Shown one piece after another: positions 24,911 through 34,790 of a stretch of DNA of 64,000 bases. The notes beneath the pieces are model-generated. The model searched no databases and was not told where the DNA came from. It saw nothing but the letters and a program-made list of their open reading frames with translations. This DNA is from Bacteroidales bacterium (lineage in GTDB: Bacteria; Bacteroidota; Bacteroidia; Bacteroidales; F082): contig JAFGXS010000071.1 of assembly GCA_016936505.1 (NCBI GenBank), forward strand, positions 1 to 64,000, in the 5' to 3' direction. Positions within the stretch are counted from its first letter, which is position 1, and each line of letters opens with the position of its first letter. A program made the translations under genes and the position numbers.

Positions 24911-27900
24911 ATGAGAAAATTTAAACTTTTGTTATTCCTGTTTCTGATACCGTTGACACTTGTAGCCCAAGAGCGATTAATAAGTGGAACAGTTGTGGAT
25001 GAAAAAGGAGAAATCCTTCCTGGGGTTAATGTGATTGTAAAGGGCACAACAAATGGAGCCATCACGAATATGGAAGGGGTCTATCAGATTAAGATTTCTG
25101 ATGCAGAAAACCAAACATTGGTTTTTCGGTTTATTGGGTATGAGAGCCGGGAGATTAAAATTGGCAGCAATAGTCAAATCAATGTAGCCCTAAATGCTGA
25201 AGCAATTGGGCTTAATGAAGTGGTTGCGGTAGGGTATGGGACACAGAAGAAAGCTACTTTAACCGGCGCCATTTCATCAATAAAGAGTGAAGAACTAATA
25301 GCAACTAAAGGTCAGAATGTGCAAAATATGCTGACGGGTCGGTTGCCTGGGGTACGTGTGGTTCAAAAAACTTCTGAGCCGGGGGATTTCTCCAATCAGT
25401 TCGATATTCGTGGCTTTGGTTCGCCACTTGTTGTGATAGATGGGGTGCCTCGAACAGATTTTGTACGTATGGATCCGAATGAAGTGGAAAGTATTTCGGT
25501 GTTGAAAGATGCATCTGCTGCTGTTTATGGAGTTAGAGCTGCCAATGGTGTCGTATTGATAACCACAAAAAAAGGAGATAAGGGTGCACCAAAGTTGAGT
25601 TATTCAATGTATTATGGTGTACAGTATCCTGCTGAAATTTTAAAACCGGTTGGTGCCATTGATCGCATGACCTTGATGAATGAAAAGTCTATGCGAAGCC
25701 TAAACAACCCTGTGTTGACCTACTCAGAGGAAGAGTTCGAGAAGTATAGAAACGGAACTTTGACCAGTACCGATTGGTATGATGCTGTTATGCGAAATTA
25801 TGCCCCCCAACAGCAACACAATTTAAATATGACAGGTGGTTCAGAAAGAGTAACTTATTTTGTGAATTTAGGTTATTCCGATCAAGGAGGCTTTTGGAAA
25901 AGTAATGATCTGAATTATAGCCGTTTTAATTTGCGGTCTAATATAGAAGCAAAAGTCACCGATCGATTAACCTTTTCATTAAAACTGAATGGAATAATGG
26001 ATAACCGAGAAGGCGCAGAGGCTGATTCTTGGCAAGTATTCAAAACCCTTTGGCGCTCAGTTCCCAATGAACCGGTTTATGCTAATGGGAATTCTGATTA
26101 TTTGCAGAAACCTAGTGCTGATATTGACAATCCCTTGGCGATGACCGATGCTTCCATTTCTGGATATAAAGAGCAGAAAAACAAAATTTTTCAATCCACC
26201 ATGGAACTATCTTATGATATCCCTGGTGTTAAAGGGCTGGCTGCAAAAGGCTTGTTCAGTTACGATGCACGAATGAGTGATAACAGTACTTACAATAGAA
26301 TGTATAGTGAGTATAATTATGATTCCGCAACAGACTCTTATTCAGAAGTAAAGAAAAATGCTCCAACTTCGCTGGATCGTTATTACGGGATTAATGAGAA
26401 GATCTTATACCAGATGTCTCTAAATTACAAAAAGGTAATTGCTGAAAATCATAATTTGGATGCCTTGGTGCTATTTGAAGCAGCTCACTCTACAGGTGAT
26501 AATATCCATGCAAAAAGGGAGTTTTCTCTAGATTTTCCTTATCTTTTTGCAGGTAATGCATTGAACCAACTTGGAACAGCCAATCCAGATGGAATTTTCG
26601 AATATGCCTCTAATGGTTTTGTGGGTAAGCTGAATTATGATTTTAGAGGGAAATATTTGATGGAATTCAGTTTTAGGTACGATGGTTCTTCTAAATTTGA
26701 GAAAGATAACCAATGGGGATTTTTCCCTGGTGGATCTATAGGATGGCGTCTATCCGAGGAGGGCTTTATTAAAAATAATTTTAGCTTTATTCAGAACTTA
26801 AAACTTAGGGCTTCTTATGGTGAAATGGGCGATGATGGTGCACTTGCTTACCAGTTCCTCTCTGGATATGATTATCCTGCCTCGGGGTATAAGCAGGGTC
26901 AATATCCCACAGGTTACGTTTTTGATGGTGTCTTTACCAATTCATTGGGATTTAGAGCCGCTGCCAATCCTTATATAACTTGGTTTACGGTTAGGACACT
27001 GAATGTTGGTGTTGATGGTGATTTGTGGAATGGAAAGTTAGGATTCACCATGGATTACTTCGAACGGGAGCGAGAGGGATTGCTGGCCAATCGACTTGTT
27101 TCATTACCTGGTACTGTTGGGACACAGATGCCACAAGAAAATATCAACAGCGATTTTACCAATGGTTTTGAGGTGGAGCTAAGGCATCGCTCTAAGATCA
27201 ATGAGTTTCGATACAATGTATCAGGACAATTTTCAATAACCAGACCAAAGAATCTTTACCGAGAGCAAGCACCCTTTGGGAATTCTTACCAGAACTGGAG
27301 GAGCAATCAAAACGACCGTTATAAAAATATCTGGTTTGGTTATGGTGATGGTGGACGTTATATCTCCTATGATGATATTGCCAACTCTAATGTATTCACG
27401 TCCAATGCTACTTTGCCAGGTGATTACAAGTACAAGGATTGGAATAATGATGGTGTTATCGATGATAATGATAAGCATCCAATTGCCAATAAGGAAATTC
27501 CATTAGTTAATTTTGGTCTCAACTTTTCTGCTGAATATAAGGGGTTTGATTTGTCGATGCTTTTTCAGGGAGCTGCTATGTCGTATGTCGTCATGTCTTC
27601 TGCATTAAGGCAACCCCTGCTGTGGGATGGCAATGCGTTGGAAATGTTTATGGATCGCTGGCATCCGGTTGATCCAACAATGGATCCTTTCGATCCTAAC
27701 AATGAATGGGTGTCAGGAGAATACTCTTATGGGGCAACAACATCTGAAGATGATTCTCAATATGCCATTCAGCGGGGAACTTATGTGAGATTGAAAAACA
27801 TTGAACTGGGTTATACCTTGCCTAAAAGCATGCTTAGGAGAATGAAAGTGGACAATGTTCGGTTTTTTGTTAATGGATATAATCTGTTGACATTTAGTGG

Positions 27901-27997
27901 AGTTGAAGGGGTTGATCCAGAAAAGCCCGATGATTTATATGGCTATATGTATCCACTGAACAAGACCGTTAATGTTGGAGCTAAAATCTCATTTTAA
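24911..27997 (+). CDS. SusC/RagA-type TonB-linked outer-membrane transporter
   Basis: A 1028-residue outer-membrane importer of oligosaccharides. Order: signal peptide (1-20, ending LVAQ), a carboxypeptidase-D-like beta domain (about 22-100; ISGTVVDEKGEILPGVNVIVKGT), a TonB box region, a plug (about 115-225; VAVGYGTQKKATLTGAIS, DIRGFG, VVIDGVPR, VLKDASAAVYGVRAANGVVLITTKKG) and a 22-strand-type barrel ending TVNVGAKISF. Length is normal for the family. No STN domain is present, so it is not expected to signal to an anti-sigma factor. The susD-like gene follows after 20 bp, and the pair forms a pedal-bin uptake complex. The substrate class is inferred only from neighbours (mannose-rich sulfated glycan). 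Confidence 0.95.
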   Translation: MRKFKLLLFLFLIPLTLVAQERLISGTVVDEKGEILPGVNVIVKGTTNGAITNMEGVYQIKISDAENQTLVFRFIGYESREIKIGSNSQINVALNAEAIGLNEVVAVGYGTQKKATLTGAISSIKSEELIATKGQNVQNMLTGRLPGVRVVQKTSEPGDFSNQFDIRGFGSPLVVIDGVPRTDFVRMDPNEVESISVLKDASAAVYGVRAANGVVLITTKKGDKGAPKLSYSMYYGVQYPAEILKPVGAIDRMTLMNEKSMRSLNNPVLTYSEEEFEKYRNGTLTSTDWYDAVMRNYAPQQQHNLNMTGGSERVTYFVNLGYSDQGGFWKSNDLNYSRFNLRSNIEAKVTDRLTFSLKLNGIMDNREGAEADSWQVFKTLWRSVPNEPVYANGNSDYLQKPSADIDNPLAMTDASISGYKEQKNKIFQSTMELSYDIPGVKGLAAKGLFSYDARMSDNSTYNRMYSEYNYDSATDSYSEVKKNAPTSLDRYYGINEKILYQMSLNYKKVIAENHNLDALVLFEAAHSTGDNIHAKREFSLDFPYLFAGNALNQLGTANPDGIFEYASNGFVGKLNYDFRGKYLMEFSFRYDGSSKFEKDNQWGFFPGGSIGWRLSEEGFIKNNFSFIQNLKLRASYGEMGDDGALAYQFLSGYDYPASGYKQGQYPTGYVFDGVFTNSLGFRAAANPYITWFTVRTLNVGVDGDLWNGKLGFTMDYFEREREGLLANRLVSLPGTVGTQMPQENINSDFTNGFEVELRHRSKINEFRYNVSGQFSITRPKNLYREQAPFGNSYQNWRSNQNDRYKNIWFGYGDGGRYISYDDIANSNVFTSNATLPGDYKYKDWNNDGVIDDNDKHPIANKEIPLVNFGLNFSAEYKGFDLSMLFQGAAMSYVVMSSALRQPLLWDGNALEMFMDRWHPVDPTMDPFDPNNEWVSGEYSYGATTSEDDSQYAIQRGTYVRLKNIELGYTLPKSMLRRMKVDNVRFFVNGYNLLTFSGVEGVDPEKPDDLYGYMYPLNKTVNVGAKISF

Positions 27998-28017
27998 ACA
28001 GATAAATAGTGTAAAAA

Positions 28018-30036
28018 ATGAAAAATACTTTTTATTTAATTGGTTTGGTTTTGCTGTGGTTCTGCCCAGCATGTCAGGATATGGATATCATGCCACCAAA
28101 CATTGTTACCGATGAAGCTATTTACAATGAAGGCGGTATTGAAGCTTATATGGCCGGCTTGTACTCAAAATTGCCCATGGAGGACTTTAATCGTACCAAA
28201 GGCGGAAATTATGATGGTTTCTTTAGTTGGAACAGTGGTGTTTGGGATCAAGTAAGTACCGGTGAAACAGGAAACCGTAGCAATACTGGGATTTATCACG
28301 TTACTGATGGTTATTGGAAAGAAGGTTATCAGATTATCCGTAATGCCAACCACCTCATTAAGAATCTACCGGCCTATGTGGATCAGATGGAAAAAGCCGA
28401 TGAATGGATTGCAGAGGCTAAATTTATAAGAGCATATACCTATTTCCACTTGGTGAAGTGTTACGGAGGAGTGCCCATCATTGAAGAACCTCAAACATTA
28501 GAAGGCGATGAGAGTTCATTGTGGGTCGCTCGGAGTAGTCATCAGGAATGCTTTGATTTTATCCTTCGAGATCTCGATGATGCCATTACTAGCATGCCCA
28601 CAAAGAGTGTCAAGGGGCGTGCCAATAAATATGTGGCAGCGGCTTTTAAATCGAGAGTGGCTTTATTTGCCGGTTCCTATGCTCGCTATGGTCAGACCTA
28701 TAATTATGTAGTAAATGATGTGCTGTTATGCGGGCTTCCGGCAGAGAGTGCCAATGGTTATTTTCAACAAGCATGGGATGCAGCTAAATTGGTAGGGGAA
28801 GGTGAATACGAATTATATCAGGGAAATAGTGATAAGGCTGAAAATTTTGCTGAGGTATTTGAAAAGGCTGATGTTTCGAAAGAAAGCATTTTTATTCGCC
28901 AATATGATTTCCTTAACTATGTGCACAGTTTTGATGCCATTTATTGTCCTCCTCGTATGACCACTACTTATGGCGATCGTTATAATCCAACTGCAGACTG
29001 GGTGGAGTTGTTCGATGGGTTACCTATTGATCCGGCTACTGGTAAGCTTACCCCAACCGATGCTTCAGGTAATTATTTGGTCTTTGATGGCGCTGACGGG
29101 TTGTTCCGTAATGCCGAACCACGACTAAAAGGATCCATCTTATTGCCCGGGCATACATACAAAGGAGTCGAGCTGGATATCCGAAGGGGGATTATTAAAG
29201 AGAATATTGACCCGTCAACACCGATTCAAAAATTTGTCAAGGACGACTATTTTTCAACCTCAGCTTATGGCGGCTGGTTTAATGCCAATGTTGTGAGCAC
29301 TACCGAAAATGTCAATACTCAAACACCTTATGTGACATCGTCTGGGTTGAAATTGAATAAAATAGGCATGGATGGTCCCAAATTATCCACCAATAACACC
29401 ATCACAGGACTTCATGGTCGAAAATGGTTGAGCATGTCCTTGTCGGTGGCCGAAACCAAATTGCACTCCTCGTTCCAAACATGGATTGATATTCGTTATG
29501 CGGAGGTGCTGTTAAACCGGGCAGAGGCAGCATTAGAGCTGGCGCAGAATGGGGTTAATACCTATCAGGGTGTGGATATGCAAACCGATGCCTTTGAAAT
29601 GATGAATATGGTTCGCAGCCGCGCTGGTGCCACCTTACTTTCTTCACCGGCCGATCTTTCAACTGTAGAGGCTAATATTAGAGGTGGTGGTCCGGGTGGT
29701 TTTGTTCAAGCACCCAATAGAGGACTTCAGTTGATTCGGGTTGAGCGGTATAAGGAGTTGGCTTTCGAGCACAAAATATACTGGGATCTTATCAGGTGGT
29801 TCACATTTGATACCCAAATAAACAGTTACCGACGGCGCATGATCAATCCCTTCCTGTTTGCTAAAGGAGCTACAGTCAATCCGGCTGGAAATCCTGATGG
29901 ACAGTATATTTATGATGTGCGGGTATCTGAGAAAGGAAACAACTCTTTGACCTTCCAAACCAAGTATTATTACCAAGCAATACCTGGGGCTGAATTAAAA
30001 GTTAATCCCCTACTGGTACAGAACAATCAACATTAA
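28018..30036 (+). CDS. SusD/RagB-type glycan-binding lipoprotein
   Basis: A 672-residue surface lipoprotein that captures oligosaccharides for the SusC partner encoded just upstream. The signal peptide ends in a lipobox (FCPAC, Cys about residue 19). The N-terminal SusD-like part has AYMAGLYSKLP and AEAKFIRAYTYFHLVKCYGGVPII, a strongly typical segment. The C-terminal RagB part has DIRYAEVLLNRAEAALE and FEHKIYWDLIRWFTFD, and the protein ends with the usual AIPGAELKVNPLLVQN. It is somewhat longer than the usual 500-600 residues, mostly in the middle part. The family call is firm; the ligand is unknown. Confidence 0.95.
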   Translation: MKNTFYLIGLVLLWFCPACQDMDIMPPNIVTDEAIYNEGGIEAYMAGLYSKLPMEDFNRTKGGNYDGFFSWNSGVWDQVSTGETGNRSNTGIYHVTDGYWKEGYQIIRNANHLIKNLPAYVDQMEKADEWIAEAKFIRAYTYFHLVKCYGGVPIIEEPQTLEGDESSLWVARSSHQECFDFILRDLDDAITSMPTKSVKGRANKYVAAAFKSRVALFAGSYARYGQTYNYVVNDVLLCGLPAESANGYFQQAWDAAKLVGEGEYELYQGNSDKAENFAEVFEKADVSKESIFIRQYDFLNYVHSFDAIYCPPRMTTTYGDRYNPTADWVELFDGLPIDPATGKLTPTDASGNYLVFDGADGLFRNAEPRLKGSILLPGHTYKGVELDIRRGIIKENIDPSTPIQKFVKDDYFSTSAYGGWFNANVVSTTENVNTQTPYVTSSGLKLNKIGMDGPKLSTNNTITGLHGRKWLSMSLSVAETKLHSSFQTWIDIRYAEVLLNRAEAALELAQNGVNTYQGVDMQTDAFEMMNMVRSRAGATLLSSPADLSTVEANIRGGGPGGFVQAPNRGLQLIRVERYKELAFEHKIYWDLIRWFTFDTQINSYRRRMINPFLFAKGATVNPAGNPDGQYIYDVRVSEKGNNSLTFQTKYYYQAIPGAELKVNPLLVQNNQH

Positions 30037-30040
30037 TTTT

Positions 30041-30796
30041 ATGACCATGAAAAATATTAGTTTAATATATCTTTTGTTGCTCACGTTGCTTTCCTTCTCT
30101 TCTTGTGAATTAGATAATTATGATGGGCCAAATGCTGCGCTTTCGGGGCAAATTCTTGATCATAATGGGAATCGTGTGCAAACCTTGCAGGGAGGTGCTG
30201 ATATGCGTCTTAAACTGGAGGAACTGAGTTGGGCCAAAGGCGACACTACTGTTGCCATCATTCCAACTTACCTAAATGTGAAGCAAGACGGCACTTATAT
30301 GAATGACAAGCTTTTTGCCGGTGAATACCGCATAACTCCCATCGAAGGAGCTTTTTATCCATATGATGAAGAGGGCGAACTGGTGACCATCAAAGGACGC
30401 GCAACCATGGACTTTATTGTTACACCATATTTAAATGTGGAATGGGTTACCGAGCCTTATTTGGATGAAAATGCATATATACGTGCGGCGATACGTTTTA
30501 CACGTAATGCAAAGGATGATGTAGCTATGCCTGATTTGAACAATTGTCAATTGTTCATCGCAAGAACCAAATATTGTGGAAGTAACAATTATGACAATCA
30601 ATTGGTGGCAGCCCCTTGGACAATCACAAACACTCAAGAGGGTACAACCATTGAGTTGATTACGAGCCGGGCTGTAAAATATGTTGGAACAACCTATTAT
30701 GTTCGTGCTGGGGTTAGTTGCAAGGATGCCTATAAAAAATATAACTACACCGACATTAAAACAGTTCATGTTGCCCATGATGTAGTGCTTCCATGA
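30041..30796 (+). CDS. DUF3823 lipoprotein
   Basis: A 251-residue lipoprotein with a signal peptide and lipobox (LLSFSSC). The mature part starts ELDNYDGPNAALSGQILDHNGN, the usual start of DUF3823 proteins, which are two beta-sandwich domains often found right behind SusD. They are thought to be surface glycan-binding or accessory proteins of the SusCD complex; no enzyme activity is known. The gene starts 4 bp after the susD-like stop, so the three genes form one unit. The same trio occurs on the minus strand at 45.4-51.2 kb. Confidence 0.88.
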   Translation: MTMKNISLIYLLLLTLLSFSSCELDNYDGPNAALSGQILDHNGNRVQTLQGGADMRLKLEELSWAKGDTTVAIIPTYLNVKQDGTYMNDKLFAGEYRITPIEGAFYPYDEEGELVTIKGRATMDFIVTPYLNVEWVTEPYLDENAYIRAAIRFTRNAKDDVAMPDLNNCQLFIARTKYCGSNNYDNQLVAAPWTITNTQEGTTIELITSRAVKYVGTTYYVRAGVSCKDAYKKYNYTDIKTVHVAHDVVLP

Positions 30797-30872
30797 TTTT
30801 TTGCTTATATGATCCGTTGCTCACATGGATCTTAAGCTTTTCTAGTTGAAAGTAGTTTTGGTTTGTATTGAG

Positions 30873-30925
30873 GAAGAGGTTGTCTGGAATATGACTTCAA
30901 GTTGTTTGGACAACCTCTTCTTTTT
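30873..30925 (+). terminator. Strong rho-independent terminator after the SusC-SusD-DUF3823 unit
   Basis: A perfect 12-bp stem (30873-30884 with 30909-30920) encloses a 24-base loop and is followed by five T. It would end the SusC-SusD-DUF3823 transcript. The downstream GH2 gene starts about 100 bp later, so it probably has its own promoter. Confidence 0.8.
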
Positions 30926-31021
30926 CTTTATAATTATTTTTTTGACTCTATTTCGTCGGTTGATTGTTGTTTGGAGGTAAGTTTTACTGATAGTTTTGGG
31001 GAATGCCTTAAAAAATTGAAA

Positions 31022-34000
31022 ATGATTAAGAAAAGTATAAGATGGTTTTTGTTTTTGATATGCTTCTTTGCCTTGCCTGGTGTATCTGCTCAATTAATGA
31101 ATAAAACCCAATGGCTTGTTGATGGCGGGTTTGAAAAAGTCGGCAGAGGGGTTTGTAATGTCAAAGACAATGTTCTAGAGAATCGTGATGCTTATGCAAG
31201 TATTGGAAGTGACGATTGGTTGAACTATAGGTTTTCATTTGAAGCTCGCGTCCCAGAGTTTGAGGAGCAAGTTCAAATTTGGTTTGGTTTCCGCGAAAAA
31301 AACCGTAACGAACGGTATGTGGTTGGAATAAAGGGCGGTTTGCAAGATGATATCGAAATTGGCCGTATGGGACTGATGGGCGATGATGCCTTCTTAGGAG
31401 TACGGAATCTGAATTTTAATCCACAATGTGGCGAATGGTATCAAGTTGCTGTGGAGGTTTGTAAAAATCGCTTTCGAATTTTTCTTAATGGCGAAAACAC
31501 TCCTCGCCTTGATGTAATTGATACCGATGCCCATTTGCGTCCATCTGGTTGCATCACTTTGGGTGGAAGTTGGATAAAAAATGAATTCAGAAACTTAAAG
31601 GTTGAACAACTGCCTGAGAATTATTTGGATGGCATCGAATTTTCGGAGTACGACTATCACTTAAGTCCATCCGAAAAAGAGCAAAAAAGAATTATCGAAC
31701 GAGCTCAATATAAACCTGTAAAAGTGGCTAACGTGCAACCTGTACGTACAAGCGTGTCGCTCGATGGGATCTGGTTATTTAAACCAGGTTATGAAATTGT
31801 GAACGATTCACTGGCTTTTTCAGTCAATAAAAGTGATGACAATTGGCATTTGATGGATGTGCCTAATTTTTGGAATCCTTCACGTATTTGGAACTATGGT
31901 GAAACATTTATGAAAGAGAAATTCCCTAAAGGGATTTCAGATACATATTTTCAACGCGAAACTGATAGGTGCGCCAATTACACGTTTGATTATGAAAAAA
32001 CCAATGTAGGTTGGTATCGTCAGTGGGTAGAGTTAGATGAATCAATTGTTGGAAAGCAGCTTCAATTAACGTTTGATGCCATTTCGAAAGTTGCAGAAGT
32101 GTATGTCAATGGACAAAAGGTAACCACAAATGTGGGCATGTTCCGTCAAATTAATGTGGATGTGACTAAAAATTTGCATCCCGGAAAGAATTTGATTGCC
32201 GTAAAAGTAATGCGTGATTATGTCGAAAATATTGGCAATGCGAATGAAATTGCCACCATCGCTGTCACTGTCGAAGTCACCAACCAAATGTTAAAGGATG
32301 TGCCTCACGGCTTCTATCGCGAAAACCCATCAGGTATTTGGCAACCTGTGCGTTTGGAAATCACCAATCCTGTTAAAATCGAAGATGTATATATCAAACC
32401 GGGACTTGATTTTGCGGCTTATGAACTAACCGTGAAAAATTATAGCACTAAAAAGTCGGTGTTTCAAATCTCCACTGGAATTTATGACAAAACGGATGAT
32501 GCTTTATTGTTAAACAGAACTTTGAGTGAAAAGCAGGTGTTAGCTCCGGGTGAAGTGAAAGTGGTAACCTATCGCATTGATGGGATAAAGCCTAAACTTT
32601 GGTCGCCAGAATCGCCCAATTTGTATGACTTTCAATTTTCATTGCATGCACCAAAAAGTTCAACCATACTCGATGAAATTACCATCACCTCTGGTTTTAG
32701 GACCTTCGAAACAAAGGGCGACTACTTTTACCTTAATGGCATTCGTTATTGGCTAAGGGGTGCTAATCACACTCCACATGCCTTGGGAATTAACGACAAA
32801 GCATTGGCCGAAAAAACGTTCGATCTTTATCATAACGCCAATATTGCTGTCACCCGAAGTCATACAATTCCATACAATAAAGTTTGGCTCGATGCAGCCG
32901 ATAAAAAAGGAGTTGGAGTAAGCTTTGAAGGCACATGGCCATGGTTGATGATTGGGGCTGGTGAGAAATCAATTCCTGATCAAAAGCTTATTGAAATTTG
33001 GAAAGATGAATGGTTGTCGTTGTTAAAACGATACCGTAACCACCCATCGTTATTTTATTGGACCATTAACAATGAAATGAATTTTACTCATCATGAAGAA
33101 GAGCCTAAGATTCTAGAAAAAAAGATGGGCATCGTGTCGGATGTGGTTAAAGATATGCGACAAGTTGACCCTACCCGTCCAATATGCTTCGATTCGGGTT
33201 ATACACGTCAACAGGTGGTAAATAAAGTTGATAGTACATTTTTTAGTAGGTTTGATGATGGCGACATTGATGATGGTCACAACTACGATGGATGGTATAA
33301 AGGATCAATCTTTAATAATTTTACTGAAACACCTTTTCAAAAAAGAAAAACAGCCGGACGACCTTTAATTAGTCAAGAGTGGTCAACAGGTTATCCAAAT
33401 ACTGAAACAGGTCACCATACCCGTAATTACCTGTGGCAGCATCAAAATATTCAAACGCACGTAGGTAATCAAGGATATCCGTTTGGCAACCCCAAGTACA
33501 GTCTTCAAAACAATGCCTTTTTATCCTCTGAACTGGCAGAAACTATTCGTCGCACTCACGAAAAGATGGCTGGATTACACAATTTTTCAAGTTTAACCTG
33601 GTTTCGAAATGTGTACGATGCTCAACGTGTAGAACCTTATCCAACCTATTACCGCATGAAAAATTCCTTAAATCCGGTATTGGTTAGTGCGGAATTGTTT
33701 GGTCGTCATTTTTATGCAGGAACACAGTTGCCGGTTCGTTTTTGCATTGTCAACGATCAAACAAACGGCCAGGCATTGGAACCAACCCTTTTAAAATGGG
33801 AAATTACCTATGCCGATAATCGTGTCATTTCGAGTGGAACATACCAGTTGGCTCAAATCGCCCACTCTTCGCGGCATTGGTTGAGCCCACAAATTCAACT
33901 GCCTGAGAACTTTGATGGTGAGCAAATTAATGGAAAGTTGCAATTGTACTTAACTCAGGATGGTAAGGAAATTAGCCGGAATGATTACAATTTAATACTT

Positions 34001-34666
34001 GCAAAAAAAGAGTGGTTGCAATCTGAAGTGACCAATCAGTCCGCCATTATGCTGGTCGATTTAAATAATGTGACAGCCCCGGTTTTCGATTTTATGGGCA
34101 TTGCATATAGGAAAGAAAATGATTTGACCAAAGCACTTGGGCAAAAAGCAGGTATCTATGTCGTGTCTGGATTAGACAGTAAGAAAAAGTTGTCTGATAA
34201 TGAATTGACAATACTTTCAGATTGCTTGAAACAAGGTAAGAAGTTGTTATTGCTAAATGCAGGCAAACACTTGATGCAAATTTTTCCTGGCTATGTCTCT
34301 AATTATTTGGCAAATGCATTGGAAACAGCAAATATTGACATTCCTGAGTCAGGGGTGTTCAATGGCATTGATTACATGGATTTAAGATATTTCAATAATA
34401 ACAGGCGTGAGATCCCATTGGTTAACCAAGGGCTAATTCAAGTGGTTGAAACCTCTGCTGTCGAATGTTTGGCTTCGGGGTGTCAGCATCGCTATGCACG
34501 AGTTGATGATCGGCGTTCAGAAATGATCACGATGAAAGGCTTCCCAATCATTCAAATTCGAGAGAATGGAAACGTTATAATTTCGGAAATGTGCACCGAA
34601 AAAGGTTCGACAGATCCGATTATGGGAAAATTGCTAATGAACATGATTGTCGAATTGGCACATTAA
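31022..34666 (+). CDS. GH2 family glycoside hydrolase with N-terminal jelly-roll domain
   Basis: A 1214-residue exported enzyme. The frame is open further upstream to 30902, but the ATG at 31022 gives a clear signal peptide (KSIRWFLFLICFFALPGVSAQ), and the longer frame runs into the terminator. An N-terminal concanavalin-like or DUF1080-like domain (about 25-215; SIGSDDWLNYRFSFEARV) precedes the GH2 parts: sugar-binding (about 265-455), Ig-like (455-570) and TIM barrel (570-880). The acid/base is probably Glu685 in NNEMNF and the nucleophile Glu786 in SQEWSTG. GH2 covers beta-galactosidases, beta-mannosidases and beta-glucuronidases; the specificity cannot be read from the sequence. It is longer than usual because of added N- and C-terminal parts. 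Confidence 0.88.
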   Translation: MIKKSIRWFLFLICFFALPGVSAQLMNKTQWLVDGGFEKVGRGVCNVKDNVLENRDAYASIGSDDWLNYRFSFEARVPEFEEQVQIWFGFREKNRNERYVVGIKGGLQDDIEIGRMGLMGDDAFLGVRNLNFNPQCGEWYQVAVEVCKNRFRIFLNGENTPRLDVIDTDAHLRPSGCITLGGSWIKNEFRNLKVEQLPENYLDGIEFSEYDYHLSPSEKEQKRIIERAQYKPVKVANVQPVRTSVSLDGIWLFKPGYEIVNDSLAFSVNKSDDNWHLMDVPNFWNPSRIWNYGETFMKEKFPKGISDTYFQRETDRCANYTFDYEKTNVGWYRQWVELDESIVGKQLQLTFDAISKVAEVYVNGQKVTTNVGMFRQINVDVTKNLHPGKNLIAVKVMRDYVENIGNANEIATIAVTVEVTNQMLKDVPHGFYRENPSGIWQPVRLEITNPVKIEDVYIKPGLDFAAYELTVKNYSTKKSVFQISTGIYDKTDDALLLNRTLSEKQVLAPGEVKVVTYRIDGIKPKLWSPESPNLYDFQFSLHAPKSSTILDEITITSGFRTFETKGDYFYLNGIRYWLRGANHTPHALGINDKALAEKTFDLYHNANIAVTRSHTIPYNKVWLDAADKKGVGVSFEGTWPWLMIGAGEKSIPDQKLIEIWKDEWLSLLKRYRNHPSLFYWTINNEMNFTHHEEEPKILEKKMGIVSDVVKDMRQVDPTRPICFDSGYTRQQVVNKVDSTFFSRFDDGDIDDGHNYDGWYKGSIFNNFTETPFQKRKTAGRPLISQEWSTGYPNTETGHHTRNYLWQHQNIQTHVGNQGYPFGNPKYSLQNNAFLSSELAETIRRTHEKMAGLHNFSSLTWFRNVYDAQRVEPYPTYYRMKNSLNPVLVSAELFGRHFYAGTQLPVRFCIVNDQTNGQALEPTLLKWEITYADNRVISSGTYQLAQIAHSSRHWLSPQIQLPENFDGEQINGKLQLYLTQDGKEISRNDYNLILAKKEWLQSEVTNQSAIMLVDLNNVTAPVFDFMGIAYRKENDLTKALGQKAGIYVVSGLDSKKKLSDNELTILSDCLKQGKKLLLLNAGKHLMQIFPGYVSNYLANALETANIDIPESGVFNGIDYMDLRYFNNNRREIPLVNQGLIQVVETSAVECLASGCQHRYARVDDRRSEMITMKGFPIIQIRENGNVIISEMCTEKGSTDPIMGKLLMNMIVELAH

Positions 34667-34790
34667 TTCCAATTGACATTCAATCGCTTCCATCCATATT
34701 CGTATATGGTTCGAGTGTTATGATCTGGAATATGGTTTGGGAGCCATTGGATGTTTTTTTCAACCACACTAACGTTTTAAATCAGAATCA

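Noticed and set aside
30902-31021. Longer N-terminus for the GH2 enzyme
   Set aside because: The extension overlaps the terminator and hides the signal peptide that starts at 31022.
34694-34709. Inverted repeat CCATAT-TCGT-ATATGG as a terminator after the GH2 gene
   Set aside because: The stem is only 6 bp, AT-rich, and no T run follows.
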